This document shows positions 51,008 to 58,481 of a stretch of 64,000 nt of DNA, piece by piece; the stretch's first letter is position 1; every line of letters begins with the position of its first letter. The notes below the pieces were generated by a model, which worked only from the letters and a program-made list of their open reading frames with translations, was not told the origin of the DNA and did not search any database. The stretch is from contig JAVEEC010000012.1 of the NCBI GenBank assembly GCA_030840645.1, forward strand, positions 1 to 64,000, in the 5' to 3' direction. This DNA comes from Frankiaceae bacterium (GTDB lineage: Bacteria; Actinomycetota; Actinomycetes; BP-191). Both the position numbers and the translations under genes were made by a program.

Positions 51008-51724
51008 ATGACGGGTGCGGGCGCGGCCACGAAGCCGGAGGCGAGGCTGCTCGTCGTCGACGACGAGCCGAACATCCGCGAGCTGCTTTCCGCGAGCCTG
51101 CGCTTCGCGGGGTTCGAGGTCACGACCGCCGCCGACGGCGCCGAGGCGATGACCGCGGCCCGCGCGAGCCGGCCCGACCTGCTCGTCCTCGACGTGATGA
51201 TGCCGGGCGTGGACGGCTTCGAGGTCGTCCGCCGGCTGCGCGGCGAGGGGCTGCAGTGCCCGGTGCTGTTCCTCACCGCGCGCGACTCGACCGACGACAA
51301 GGTCACCGGCCTGACCCTCGGCGGCGACGACTACGTGACCAAGCCGTTCAGCCTCGAGGAGGTCATCGCGCGGATCCGCGCCATCCTGCGTCGCCACAGC
51401 GGCGCGAACGCCGCCGACCCGGCGCGGCTGGCGTTCGCCGACCTGGAGCTGGACGACGACACCCACGAGGTCTGGAAGGACGGCGTGCTGGTCGCCCTGT
51501 CGCCGACGGAGTTCAAGCTGCTGCGGTACTTCATGCAGAACGCGGGGCGGGTCCTGTCCAAGGCGCAGATCCTCGACCACGTCTGGAACTACGACTTCGG
51601 CGGCGAGGCGAACGTTGTCGAGTCGTACGTCTCCTACCTGCGGCGCAAGATCGACACGACCGAGCCCCGGCTGCTCCAGACGCTGCGCGGCGTCGGCTAC
51701 ACCCTGCGGCTGCCACGGACGTGA
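51008..51724 (+). CDS. OmpR-family response regulator
   Basis: A 238-residue regulator from ATG 51008 (GAGGA at a suitable distance); ATG 50972 in the same frame is the alternative start. Receiver: LLVVDDEPNIRELLSASLRF, LLVLDVMMPGVDGFEVVRR, K in YVTKPFSLEEVIARIRA. Winged helix: ALSPTEFKLLRYFMQNAGRV, VVESYVSYLRRKIDTTEP. It is coupled to the kinase at 51721 by a GTGA overlap. It resembles PhoP/TcrA-type actinobacterial regulators. The regulon is unknown. Confidence 0.93.
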   Translation: MTGAGAATKPEARLLVVDDEPNIRELLSASLRFAGFEVTTAADGAEAMTAARASRPDLLVLDVMMPGVDGFEVVRRLRGEGLQCPVLFLTARDSTDDKVTGLTLGGDDYVTKPFSLEEVIARIRAILRRHSGANAADPARLAFADLELDDDTHEVWKDGVLVALSPTEFKLLRYFMQNAGRVLSKAQILDHVWNYDFGGEANVVESYVSYLRRKIDTTEPRLLQTLRGVGYTLRLPRT

Positions 51725-53139
51725 CCGCCGTCTGGTCGCGGACACCGTTGCGACTCAAGCTGGTCGCGACGCTGGTCGCGCTCGTCACCGCGGCGCTCGG
51801 CGTCGCGGGTTTCGCGACGGCGGCGGCGTTGCGCAGCTACCTGTTCCAGCGGGTCGACAGCCAGCTCGCCGGGACGGCCCACTTCTACGAGGAGGACCAC
51901 GACCGCGGCCCGGACCGCGGCGGTGGCGGCGGCCCGCCGTCGCAGTACTACCACCGGCTCACCGACAGCACCGGTGCTGTCGAGGAGGTGAGCCAGCTCG
52001 CGGCCGGCCAGGCCGGCCCGCGACTGCCCGCGATCTCGCCGGACGACGACCGGCTCCAACGCGCGTTCACCGTCGGCTCGACGGCGGGCGACGCCAAGTG
52101 GCGGGTGCTCGCCGTGTCGCGTCCCGGCGGTGGCGTCGCGACGGTCGCTCGTGACGTCACCGACGAGACGAACACCGTCAACCGGCTCGTCTCCGTCGAG
52201 GTCGTCATCGGGCTCACCGTCGTGCTGCTGCTCGGCGGCATCGGCTCCGTCCTCGTCCGCCGCAACCTGCGCCCGCTCGTCGAGGTCGAGACCACCGCCG
52301 CCGCGATCGCGGCCGGCGACCTGTCACGCCGGGTGCCCGAGAGCGACGAACGCACCGAGGTCGGCCGGCTCGCCGCCGCGCTGAACACCATGCTGCACCA
52401 GATCGAGTCGGCGTTTCGCGTGCGCGAGGCGTCGGAGGTCGCGGCCAGGAAGTCCGAGGAACGGATGCGGCGGTTCGTCACCGACGCGAGTCACGAGCTG
52501 CGGACGCCGTTGACGTCGATCCGCGGCTTCGCCGAGCTGTACCGGCAGGGCGCTGCCTCCTCGCCCGACGACCTGGCGCGGCTGATGCGGCGGATCGAGG
52601 ACGAGGGCGCGCGGATGGGCCTGCTCGTCGACGACCTGCTGCTGCTCGCGCGGCTCGACCAGGAGCGGCCGCTCGCGCGCGACGTCGTGGACCTCGTACC
52701 CATCGCCGTCGACGCCGTCCATGACGCGCGCGCTGTCGACCCGGCGCGGCCGGTGACGCTGGACGTGCCGGGCGGCGTGGCGTTCGTCGTCGTCGGCGAT
52801 GAGTACCGGCTGCGCCAGGTGCTCGGCAACCTCGTCGGGAACGCGTTGAAGCACACGCCAGCGGGCACGCCGGTGCGCGTCGGGCTGTCGTTGCGCGACG
52901 GCGCGACGGCCGTTCTCGAGGTCGCCGACGAGGGGCCTGGCCTGGCCGGCGCGGACGCGGAACGCGTCTTCGAACGCTTCTACCGCGCGGACCCCTCGCG
53001 CGTCCGGACCGAGGGCGGCGCGGGCCTCGGGCTCGCGATCGTCGCCGCCCTCGCCGCCGCGCACGGCGGCAGCGTCGAGGTCGAGACGTCGCCGGGGGAG
53101 GGCGCGACGTTCCGCGTGGTGTTGCCGCTGGCGCCGTAG
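51721..53139 (+). CDS. Sensor histidine kinase
   Basis: A 472-residue kinase from GTG. Helix 1 LVATLVALVTAALGVAGFAT, periplasmic-type loop with a Gly/Asp-rich patch (DHDRGPDRGGGGGPPSQYY), helix 2 VEVVIGLTVVLLLGGIGSVL, HAMP LRPLVEVETTAAAIAAGD, phospho-accepting [17 protein letters not shown] (His near residue 258), N box VLGNLVGNALKHTP, G boxes DEGPGLAG and GAGLGLAIVAALAAAHGG. It is cognate to the regulator just upstream. A strong terminator hairpin follows the stop. Confidence 0.93.
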   Translation: MTAVWSRTPLRLKLVATLVALVTAALGVAGFATAAALRSYLFQRVDSQLAGTAHFYEEDHDRGPDRGGGGGPPSQYYHRLTDSTGAVEEVSQLAAGQAGPRLPAISPDDDRLQRAFTVGSTAGDAKWRVLAVSRPGGGVATVARDVTDETNTVNRLVSVEVVIGLTVVLLLGGIGSVLVRRNLRPLVEVETTAAAIAAGDLSRRVPESDERTEVGRLAAALNTMLHQIESAFRVREASEVAARKSEERMRRFVTDASHELRTPLTSIRGFAELYRQGAASSPDDLARLMRRIEDEGARMGLLVDDLLLLARLDQERPLARDVVDLVPIAVDAVHDARAVDPARPVTLDVPGGVAFVVVGDEYRLRQVLGNLVGNALKHTPAGTPVRVGLSLRDGATAVLEVADEGPGLAGADAERVFERFYRADPSRVRTEGGAGLGLAIVAALAAAHGGSVEVETSPGEGATFRVVLPLAP

Positions 53140-53140
53140 C

Positions 53141-53177
53141 GGGTCGGTGTGCCGAGCAGAGCCCGGCACACCGACCC
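53141..53177 (+). terminator. Hairpin terminator between convergent genes
   Basis: GGGTCGGTGTGCCG (53141-53154) and CGGCACACCGACCC (53164-53177) form a perfect 14-base stem with a 9-base loop. It lies directly after the kinase stop and just before the end of the convergent gene at 53184, so it can serve both strands. There is no T tract, as is common for actinobacterial terminators. Confidence 0.85.
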
Positions 53178-53183
53178 AACCGG

Positions 53184-53594
53184 CTAGCCGGAGACGCAGG
53201 CGCTGGCGACCGGATGCGAGTCGACCGTGAGCTGGCTCTCGGCCTCGACGCAGACCTGGATGCCCGCGACCGGGATCGTGCCGTTGCGCTCGTTGACGAT
53301 CGTGACGACCGCGCCCGAGCTGGTTCGCTCGGTGTCGACGTACGTCGTGCCGTTCTTCGTCACCGTGCAGCGCACGCGGGTCCAGATCGCCGCCGGGGAG
53401 ACGGCGACGGCGGAGACGTTCGTGGGGCCGTAGTCGGCGGTCCAGCGGTCGGCCACGATGGTGCAGGCCGCGGTGAGGCCGGCACCGCTGCGGGCGGTGA
53501 CCGCGTAGACGATGCCGTTGCTGACCTGAGCCGAGGCGAACGCCGGGGTCGCGGTGGTGGCGGCGAGGGCCAGGGCGAGCAGGGTGCGCTTCAT
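53184..53594 (-). CDS. Secreted hypothetical protein
   Basis: A 136-residue protein with signal peptide MKRTLLALALAATTATPAFA and predicted cleavage after AFA. The mature part is beta-rich with cysteines in TAACTIVADRW, TRVRCTVTKNG, IQVCVEAESQ and VASACVSG, which could form two disulfides, like small immunoglobulin-like exported proteins. The family is not recognised. It is monocistronic: terminators flank it on both sides (53141-53177 and 53631-53657). Confidence 0.7.
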   Translation of the reverse strand: MKRTLLALALAATTATPAFASAQVSNGIVYAVTARSGAGLTAACTIVADRWTADYGPTNVSAVAVSPAAIWTRVRCTVTKNGTTYVDTERTSSGAVVTIVNERNGTIPVAGIQVCVEAESQLTVDSHPVASACVSG

Positions 53595-53630
53595 GCGGGG
53601 GGTCTCCCTGAGGGTGGGGGCAGGCTGTCC

Positions 53631-53657
53631 GCGGTCGCTTCGCCACGAAGCGACCGC
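53631..53657 (-). terminator. Hairpin terminator downstream of hsp20
   Basis: GCGGTCGCTTCG (53631-53642) and CGAAGCGACCGC (53646-53657) form a perfect 12-base stem with loop CCA. It lies 25 bases after the hsp20 stop and before the secreted-protein gene on the same strand, so it probably ends the hsp20 transcript. Confidence 0.8.
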
Positions 53658-53682
53658 AGACCTGCTCGCGCCCACCGGCACG

Positions 53683-54228
53683 TTAGCCCGACGTCGTCGT
53701 CGCCGCGCGCTCGCCCTGCCGCTGCTCGTCCGGGTAGGGCGTACCCTCCGGCAGCTCGGCGGCGTGACCGTTGCCGACGGGGATGCGTTGGCGCCTGCTG
53801 GTCGCGGTCTTCGGCAGCGTGAGCCGTACCACGCCGTCCTCGACGTCGGCCTGGCAGGACTTCGCGTCGACCTCACCCGGCAGCGTCACCCGGTAGTCGA
53901 ACCGGCCGGAACGGCGGGCGCGGCGGCGCAGGATGCCGGTGCGCTCGCGCTCGCGAAGCTCGCCGACGATGCGCAGCTCGCGGCCCTGCACGTCGATCGT
54001 GATGTCGTCGGCCTTCACGCCGGGCAGGTCGGCCTCGACGATGTAGGCGTCCTCGGTCTCCTCGATGTCGACCGGTAGCGACCAGTCGTCGACGATGATG
54101 CGCGCGACGTCCGGGAACGCGCTCGTCAGCAGCCGGCTCATGCCGTCGTACAGCACCTCGACGTCCTGGAACGGGTCTCGGCCCCGTGGCTGGCGCATCA
54201 GGGCGCCGCGGTTCTCGGATCGTGCCAT
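53683..54228 (-). CDS. Hsp20/alpha-crystallin family small heat-shock protein
   Basis: A 181-residue protein from ATG 54228 with AGAGGAG just upstream. The alpha-crystallin domain runs from about residue 50 to 145: LPVDIEETEDAYIVEADLPG, VKADDITIDVQGRELRIVGE, FDYRVTLPGEVDAKSCQADV, EDGVVRLTLPKT. The C-terminal extension carries RIPV, which fits the I-x-I/V oligomerisation motif, followed by a hydrophilic tail. It is an ATP-independent holdase. It is transcribed divergently from the gene at 54348. Confidence 0.93.
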   Translation of the reverse strand: MARSENRGALMRQPRGRDPFQDVEVLYDGMSRLLTSAFPDVARIIVDDWSLPVDIEETEDAYIVEADLPGVKADDITIDVQGRELRIVGELRERERTGILRRRARRSGRFDYRVTLPGEVDAKSCQADVEDGVVRLTLPKTATSRRQRIPVGNGHAAELPEGTPYPDEQRQGERAATTTSG

Positions 54229-54347
54229 GGCGTTCACTCCTCTGTTCGTCGCTCGTGACGGGCCACCGCTACCCCTGCGCCGCTGGGTGAATCGCTCTCC
54301 GGAGCGGGGGTAGTGGTGAGCCAGGTGGCGAGTGAGAGGAGCGGGCG

Positions 54348-54599
54348 ATGGCCCTGAGCACTGCGGAGAAGAACCGTCTGCCGGACAGCGCGTTCGCGTT
54401 CCCGAAGGAACGAAAGGAGCCGCTCGTCGACGCCGATCACGTCCGCAACGCGATCGCCCGCTTCGACCAGGTGGATGGCGTGACCGACGAGGAACGCGAC
54501 GAGGCGTGGCGGCGGATCCGGCGCGCGGCGAAGAAGTTCGGCGTCCACGTGTCGGAGCGGGACTGGCGCGAGCTGTTCGAGGACGGCAAGCGCCGCTGA
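54348..54599 (+). CDS. Small DUF6582-like protein
   Basis: An 83-residue protein: ALSTAEKNRLPDSAFAFPKE, RKEPLVDADHVRNAIARFDQ, EERDEAWRRIRRAAKKFGVH. This is the compact helical family seen widely in actinobacteria and phages, where the pattern (LPdsaFaf, R-k-yPi-d-a-HvrnAlaRf, A...i..AAkkhGi.v) is strongly conserved. Function unknown. It has GAGAGGAG upstream of ATG. Divergent from hsp20, so it may be stress-related by location only. Confidence 0.8.
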   Translation: MALSTAEKNRLPDSAFAFPKERKEPLVDADHVRNAIARFDQVDGVTDEERDEAWRRIRRAAKKFGVHVSERDWRELFEDGKRR

Positions 54600-54636
54600 C
54601 CGTCTCGGGCCGCCGACCTGCGATCATGCGAGTCCT

Positions 54637-54723
54637 GGAGGGCTCGCCTAGTGGCCGATGGCGGCGGTCTTGAAAACCGCTACAGGTTCACCCCTGTCGA
54701 GGGTTCGAATCCCTCGCCCTCCG
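54637..54723 (+). tRNA. tRNA-Ser (anticodon UGA)
   Basis: The acceptor stem GGAGGGC (54637-54643) pairs with GCCCTCC (54716-54722), with discriminator G at 54723. The anticodon loop CTTGAAA gives UGA at 54671-54673. The long variable arm CAGGTTCACCCCTG and T loop GTTCGAATC are typical of tRNA-Ser. No CCA is encoded. The 11-mer CTCTGACCTGC follows immediately (54724-54734). Confidence 0.95.
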
Positions 54724-54865
54724 CTCTGACCTGCGGCTTTGCGTTCTTGGCTCGCTCGCAGGCGCCTCGACCGGGTTCCGCTTCCCGAGTCGTCTAGTCG
54801 GATGCGAGAGAGCAGGTAATGACCGTTCTCCATACCGGACGCGGCCAGCGGCAGAAGCGGATGCC

Positions 54866-55396
54866 TCAGGTCAGTAGCGCTCGGATGTCGACGAGGGTCG
54901 TCTCCAGGCTGTCCGAGGCAATCCACTTCGCGTTTGGTCGAACGGCTCGAAGGGCTTGGATCGATGCGACCAAGCCTTCCGCGTCCGTCGGCCCAACGAG
55001 TGTGTTGTTGATTACGTGCTCCGGCCGCGTTGAGATCTCCGATCTTCGGGCGAGCCGGGTGGCCAGGGCGGGAGCGTCGAGCTCCATGATGACCTCAACG
55101 AAGGTCGCTCCCGAACGTGTGGCCAGGGCTTCGAGTTCCTCGATGAAGTCGGGGCGCGCGAGGTACTGCCCGAGCACCACGTCGGAGCCTTGGGATAGGA
55201 GTCGGGTGATCTCGGCGGCAGCCACGCGACGCGCCTCCAAACCCGCCTCTTGCGGATCGGTGGTCCAGCTCGGCAGTGCATGCTTGATCGCATCAAGGTC
55301 CAGCACTGACATGTGGGGAACCGACTGAGCGAGGGCGGCCGCAGCCGTGGACTTCCCGACGCCCGGAGCGCCGTTGAGAAGTACCAAGTGGCTCAC
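54866..55396 (-). CDS. P-loop ATPase/kinase-like protein
   Basis: A 176-residue protein from GTG 55396, giving the usual short N-terminus (SHLVLLNGAPGVGKSTAAAA) before Walker A. Further landmarks are VLDLDAIKHALPSW, DVVLGQYLARPDFIEELEAL and the lid-like LATRLARRSEIST. The size and layout are those of small AAA_33/AAA_18 nucleotide or sugar kinase-like P-loop proteins. Substrate unknown. It is monocistronic and divergent from nothing nearby. Confidence 0.8.
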   Translation of the reverse strand: MSHLVLLNGAPGVGKSTAAAALAQSVPHMSVLDLDAIKHALPSWTTDPQEAGLEARRVAAAEITRLLSQGSDVVLGQYLARPDFIEELEALATRSGATFVEVIMELDAPALATRLARRSEISTRPEHVINNTLVGPTDAEGLVASIQALRAVRPNAKWIASDSLETTLVDIRALLT

Positions 55397-55630
55397 AATC
55401 GGACCGTACCCACACTCTCTCGGCACGTCTGCAACTCAGTACGCCCCCGCCCAGTCCGCGGCAGATCCGGGCGTCTCGGCGACCCGGCCGCAGGTCCTGT
55501 GCCCGATACAGGGCATCGTGCAGCTCGTCGCCGATGCCCTGGGGTCGCTCTTGTCGAGGTCCGCGGAAGCGCGGAGCAGCCGTTCGAACTTGGGACTGCA
55601 ATCACGTCGGACATGCTGCAAACCGTCGCG

Positions 55631-56314
55631 CTACACGGTACGGAGCGCCACCGGGAACGGGGTCGCGGTCTGCCCGAGCACGCCTTCGATCGTCGGCCCC
55701 TCGTCCGTGCACGCGCCGATGCAGACGCGGCTCTCGATGCCGAGGGCCTTTCCGGTCGGGATGTGCACGAGCGGGCCGCCGGAGTCACCGAAGTCCATGG
55801 CCCCGGCGAACCGCCACACCGTGGCGGTGTCGGAGACGAGGACTCCCTTGCGCTGCTCCTGCGTCGGCTTGGTGAAGCTGAACGACGTGCCGTACCCCGA
55901 CTGCTGGATCTGGTCACCCGCCGTGGTCTGCGTCGAGACGGTCGAGCCGGTCGGGTACTGCGGCCACCCCTTAACCGCGGGGCTGACCGCGAACCCGGCC
56001 CGGACCTGGATGAACGCGAAGTCCGTCCCCGTGCTCGCCGCGTTGCCGATGTATGCGACGTCGCCGAACGCCTGGTTGGCGCCGTTGAAGACGTCCTGGC
56101 CGATCGAGCTGACGCAGTGCGCGGCGGTCGCGAAGTAGACCTTGCCCGCGTTGGCCCCGATGCCGTCGAAGAGGAAGTTCAGCGTGCAGCCGCCGGTGCT
56201 GGTGGAGATGACGTCGCCGGGCTGCATGACGCCGCCGGCTGCGTGCGCGGGCGCTGGCAGCAACGGCAGTACGCCGCCGACGAGCGCCGCGACGAGAGCG
56301 AGCCTGGCCCGCAT
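55631..56314 (-). CDS. Secreted trypsin-like serine protease (S1 family), copy 1
   Basis: A 227-residue protein with signal peptide MRARLALVAALVGGVLPLLP and cleavage near AHA-AGG. The triad is in YFATAAHCVSS (His), STGTDFAFIQV (Asp) and MDFGDSGGPLV (Ser). Cysteine pairs around GGCTLNFLF/AAHCVSS and RVCIGACTDEG suggest two disulfides. It overlaps the upstream paralogue by TGATG, so the two proteases are one translation unit. Substrate unknown. Confidence 0.9.
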   Translation of the reverse strand: MRARLALVAALVGGVLPLLPAPAHAAGGVMQPGDVISTSTGGCTLNFLFDGIGANAGKVYFATAAHCVSSIGQDVFNGANQAFGDVAYIGNAASTGTDFAFIQVRAGFAVSPAVKGWPQYPTGSTVSTQTTAGDQIQQSGYGTSFSFTKPTQEQRKGVLVSDTATVWRFAGAMDFGDSGGPLVHIPTGKALGIESRVCIGACTDEGPTIEGVLGQTATPFPVALRTV

Positions 56315-57000
56315 CAGACGGTCCGCAGGGTCACGGTGAAGCCGCGGCCGGCGGCCAGCGCCAGCAGGCCCTGGACGGTCGGGCCGGTCTCCGTGCACGC
56401 GCCGGTGCAGAGTCGGCTGACGATGCCGAGGGCCTTGCCCGTCGCGACGTGCACGAGCGGGCCGCCGGAGTCACCGAAGTCGATCGGGCCCGCGACGTTG
56501 TGCGTCGAGGCGTTGTCGCTCGTGAGGACCGCTTCGCGGTTCTCCTCGGTGAGGGTGCTGAAGTCGAAGCCCAGGCCGTAGCCGGAGATCTGGACCAGGT
56601 CGCCCGCGGCCGTCTCGGTCGAGGTCGTGACGCCGGTCGGCATGTTCGGGTGGCCCTTCACGGCTGCGCGGACCCGGCTCACGTGCGCGGCGCGGACCTC
56701 GATGAACGCGTAGTCGGGCGCAGTGGCGTTGGCGTCGCCGATCAGGGCGACGTCACCCCAGACGACGCCGTTGACGTCGGCGACGTCCTGGCCGACCGAG
56801 GTGACGCAGTGCGCGGCGGTACCGAGGTACACCTTCCCGGCCAGCGAGCCGGTGCCGTCGTAAACGAAGTTGGTGGTGCAGGCGGCGTTGCCCGCCACCA
56901 TGTAGTCGCCGGGCTGGAGGAACCCGTTCGCCGCTGAGGCGGGGGTGCCGGGAATCACGACGGCGGCGGTCACGGCGAGGGTCGCCAGTACGAGCTTCAC
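56314..57000 (-). CDS. Secreted trypsin-like serine protease (S1 family), copy 2
   Basis: A 228-residue paralogue of the gene at 55631, from GTG 57000 with GGAGAA upstream. Signal peptide KLVLATLAVTAAVVIPGTPA; triad in YLGTAAHCVTS (His), TAPDYAFIEV (Asp) and IDFGDSGGPLV (Ser). It shares QPGD, SxGQDV, GDVAxIG, PTGxTxST and the C-terminal TLRTV with copy 1. Tandem duplication with moderate divergence suggests different targets. Confidence 0.9.
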   Translation of the reverse strand: MKLVLATLAVTAAVVIPGTPASAANGFLQPGDYMVAGNAACTTNFVYDGTGSLAGKVYLGTAAHCVTSVGQDVADVNGVVWGDVALIGDANATAPDYAFIEVRAAHVSRVRAAVKGHPNMPTGVTTSTETAAGDLVQISGYGLGFDFSTLTEENREAVLTSDNASTHNVAGPIDFGDSGGPLVHVATGKALGIVSRLCTGACTETGPTVQGLLALAAGRGFTVTLRTV

Positions 57001-57071
57001 GAGGTTCTCCTGGGTGTCGGGGCTGCCCAGAACGACGCGGCTCGGCCGCAATCCTCGCGCGTGCAGGCGGG

Positions 57072-57548
57072 CTAGTCCTGGCGGCGGCGGCCCAGCAGCT
57101 CGCGGACGTCGGTGTTCAGCAGCTCGGTCAGAGAACGCTGCTTCGGCATCGCGGCGAACGGGTCCGGCCGCGGCGGCGGGGTCATCTCGTCGCGGGGGCA
57201 GTTCTCGAGTGTGAGCCCGGCGTAGCCGAGGGCGTCGTTGCAGATCTTGTCGGTCGTCCAGCCCTGGAGCCGGCCGGCGGCGGTCAGCGTCGCCTTGTAG
57301 ACGGTGATCTCGTTGCGCCGCGGGCGGTCGTACACGACGGCGATCGAGCCGACCAGCTCGGCGCTGCCGCGGCTGCCGGACGGGCCGTCCCACGGGCGGT
57401 CGTAGCGCTGCCAGACGCCCGGCGTCGCGTTCCAGAGACCGCGGCGCGACACGTCGAGCTGTTCCAGCGCCGCCACGATCCGGGTCGCCGCCTCGATCGG
57501 CAGCACGGCCGCGGGCCGGATGCTCGCTTCGTGCAGCTGGACGCTCAC
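57072..57548 (-). CDS. Hypothetical protein upstream of the tandem proteases
   Basis: A 158-residue protein, soluble, without signal peptide: LPIEAATRIVAALEQLDVSR, GSIAVVYDRPRRNEITVYKA, TTDKICNDALGYAGLTLENC. The last 35 residues are Pro/Arg-rich (TPPPRPDPFAAMPKQRSL). No recognised family. It is on the same strand as the two proteases but 71 bases away; co-expression is possible. Confidence 0.65.
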   Translation of the reverse strand: MSVQLHEASIRPAAVLPIEAATRIVAALEQLDVSRRGLWNATPGVWQRYDRPWDGPSGSRGSAELVGSIAVVYDRPRRNEITVYKATLTAAGRLQGWTTDKICNDALGYAGLTLENCPRDEMTPPPRPDPFAAMPKQRSLTELLNTDVRELLGRRRQD

Positions 57549-57642
57549 TGGTGCTCCATTCGGTCGCCGCGGCCGGTCAGGGGTCTAGTGATCGGCCGTA
57601 CGGACGTACCGTCTGTTGCACCGAATGGGTGACAGCGGCTGC

Positions 57643-58182
57643 TCAGATGCCCGCCTGCGGGTTGCCCGGCGGCTGGGCGCCCGCGTCGCGCTCCTTGATG
57701 CGGGTCACGGCGCTCTCGACCGGCTCGGGGTCGCCCCAGTACGGGACGCGCTCCAGGTCGCGGACCCAGACCGACGCCTCGAGGGCCGCTCCGTTGACCG
57801 GGTCGTCGAAGTAGATCGAGTAGATGATCGTGTGGTCGATGACCGGCGTGACGTCGTACCCGTGCTCGACCAGCCGGGCCCGCAGCGCCAGGAGGTCCTC
57901 GACCGTGGGGACGTTGAACGACACGTGGTCGAACTCCCGCCCCGGCGCCGGGACGCCCGCGGGTTTCTTCTCGCCCGTGTCGATGCCAGGCCACTCGAAG
58001 AAGGCGAGCGTGTTCGCGTCGCCGATCCGGAAGAAGTAGTGGCGGTAGGGGTAGGGCTCGTTCGGGTCGCCGTTGCCCAGCGTGGCGACCAGTTCCATGC
58101 CGAGCACGTCGTTGTAGAAGCGCACGGTCGCGTCCATGTCGGGCGTGACCATGGCGAGATGGTTGATGCCTGACCAGCGCAT
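57643..58182 (-). CDS. VOC (glyoxalase/dioxygenase) superfamily protein
   Basis: A 179-residue protein: ATG with GGAGG upstream, then INHLAMVTPDMDATVRFYND (first beta-alpha-beta unit with metal-ligand His), YPYRHYFFRIGDANTLAFFE, FDHVSFNVPTVEDLLALRAR and IIYSIYFDDPVNGAALEASV (second unit with Glu). These are the paired modules of the VOC fold with H, H and E metal ligands. The substrate cannot be told; such enzymes include glyoxalases, ring-cleaving dioxygenases and resistance proteins. Confidence 0.88.
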   Translation of the reverse strand: MRWSGINHLAMVTPDMDATVRFYNDVLGMELVATLGNGDPNEPYPYRHYFFRIGDANTLAFFEWPGIDTGEKKPAGVPAPGREFDHVSFNVPTVEDLLALRARLVEHGYDVTPVIDHTIIYSIYFDDPVNGAALEASVWVRDLERVPYWGDPEPVESAVTRIKERDAGAQPPGNPQAGI

Positions 58183-58279
58183 GGCGCGTACCTCCTGTGC
58201 GGGCGTCGGATCTGACGCTACGCCGCCGCGGGGCCGCGTGACCTATCATCTGGCGCTGCGGCCGGGCGACCGGGCGCGA

Positions 58280-58369
58280 GGAGGCTTCGCCTAGTCCGGT
58301 CTATGGCGCCGCACTGCTAATGCGGTTTGGGGTAACCCCCCATCCCGGGTTCAAATCCCGGAGCCTCCG
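58280..58369 (+). tRNA. tRNA-Ser (anticodon GCU)
   Basis: The acceptor stem GGAGGCT (58280-58286) pairs with AGCCTCC (58362-58368), with discriminator G at 58369. The anticodon loop CTGCTAA gives GCU at 58316-58318. The long variable arm TTGGGGTAACCCCCCA and T loop GTTCAAATC are typical of tRNA-Ser. No CCA is encoded. CTCTGACCTGC follows immediately (58370-58380). Confidence 0.95.
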
Positions 58370-58435
58370 CTCTGACCTGCTACGTCGCGGACGGCGCGGC
58401 TAGTGCTCTGACGTCCCAAGGGGCGCTCGATGACG

Positions 58436-58470
58436 CCCACAGATCGTTGTCAGTGACAACGATCTGTGGG
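58436..58470. promoter_or_regulatory. Perfect 35-bp palindrome, probable operator of the MarR-GNAT gene
   Basis: CCCACAGATCGTTGTCA (58436-58452) is exactly complementary to TGACAACGATCTGTGGG (58454-58470), with one base (G) in the centre. The core TTGTCA-G-TGACAA has the size and symmetry of a MarR-dimer site. It ends 11 bases before the ATG at 58482, so binding would block transcription or initiation: autorepression is the natural reading. Confidence 0.85.
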
Positions 58471-58481
58471 ACCGTCGCGCG

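Noticed and set aside
57554..57640. Distant inverted repeat CCATTCGGT / ACCGAATGG between the hypothetical gene and the VOC gene
   Set aside because: Nine-base arms about 65 bases apart are too weak to call an operator or terminator.
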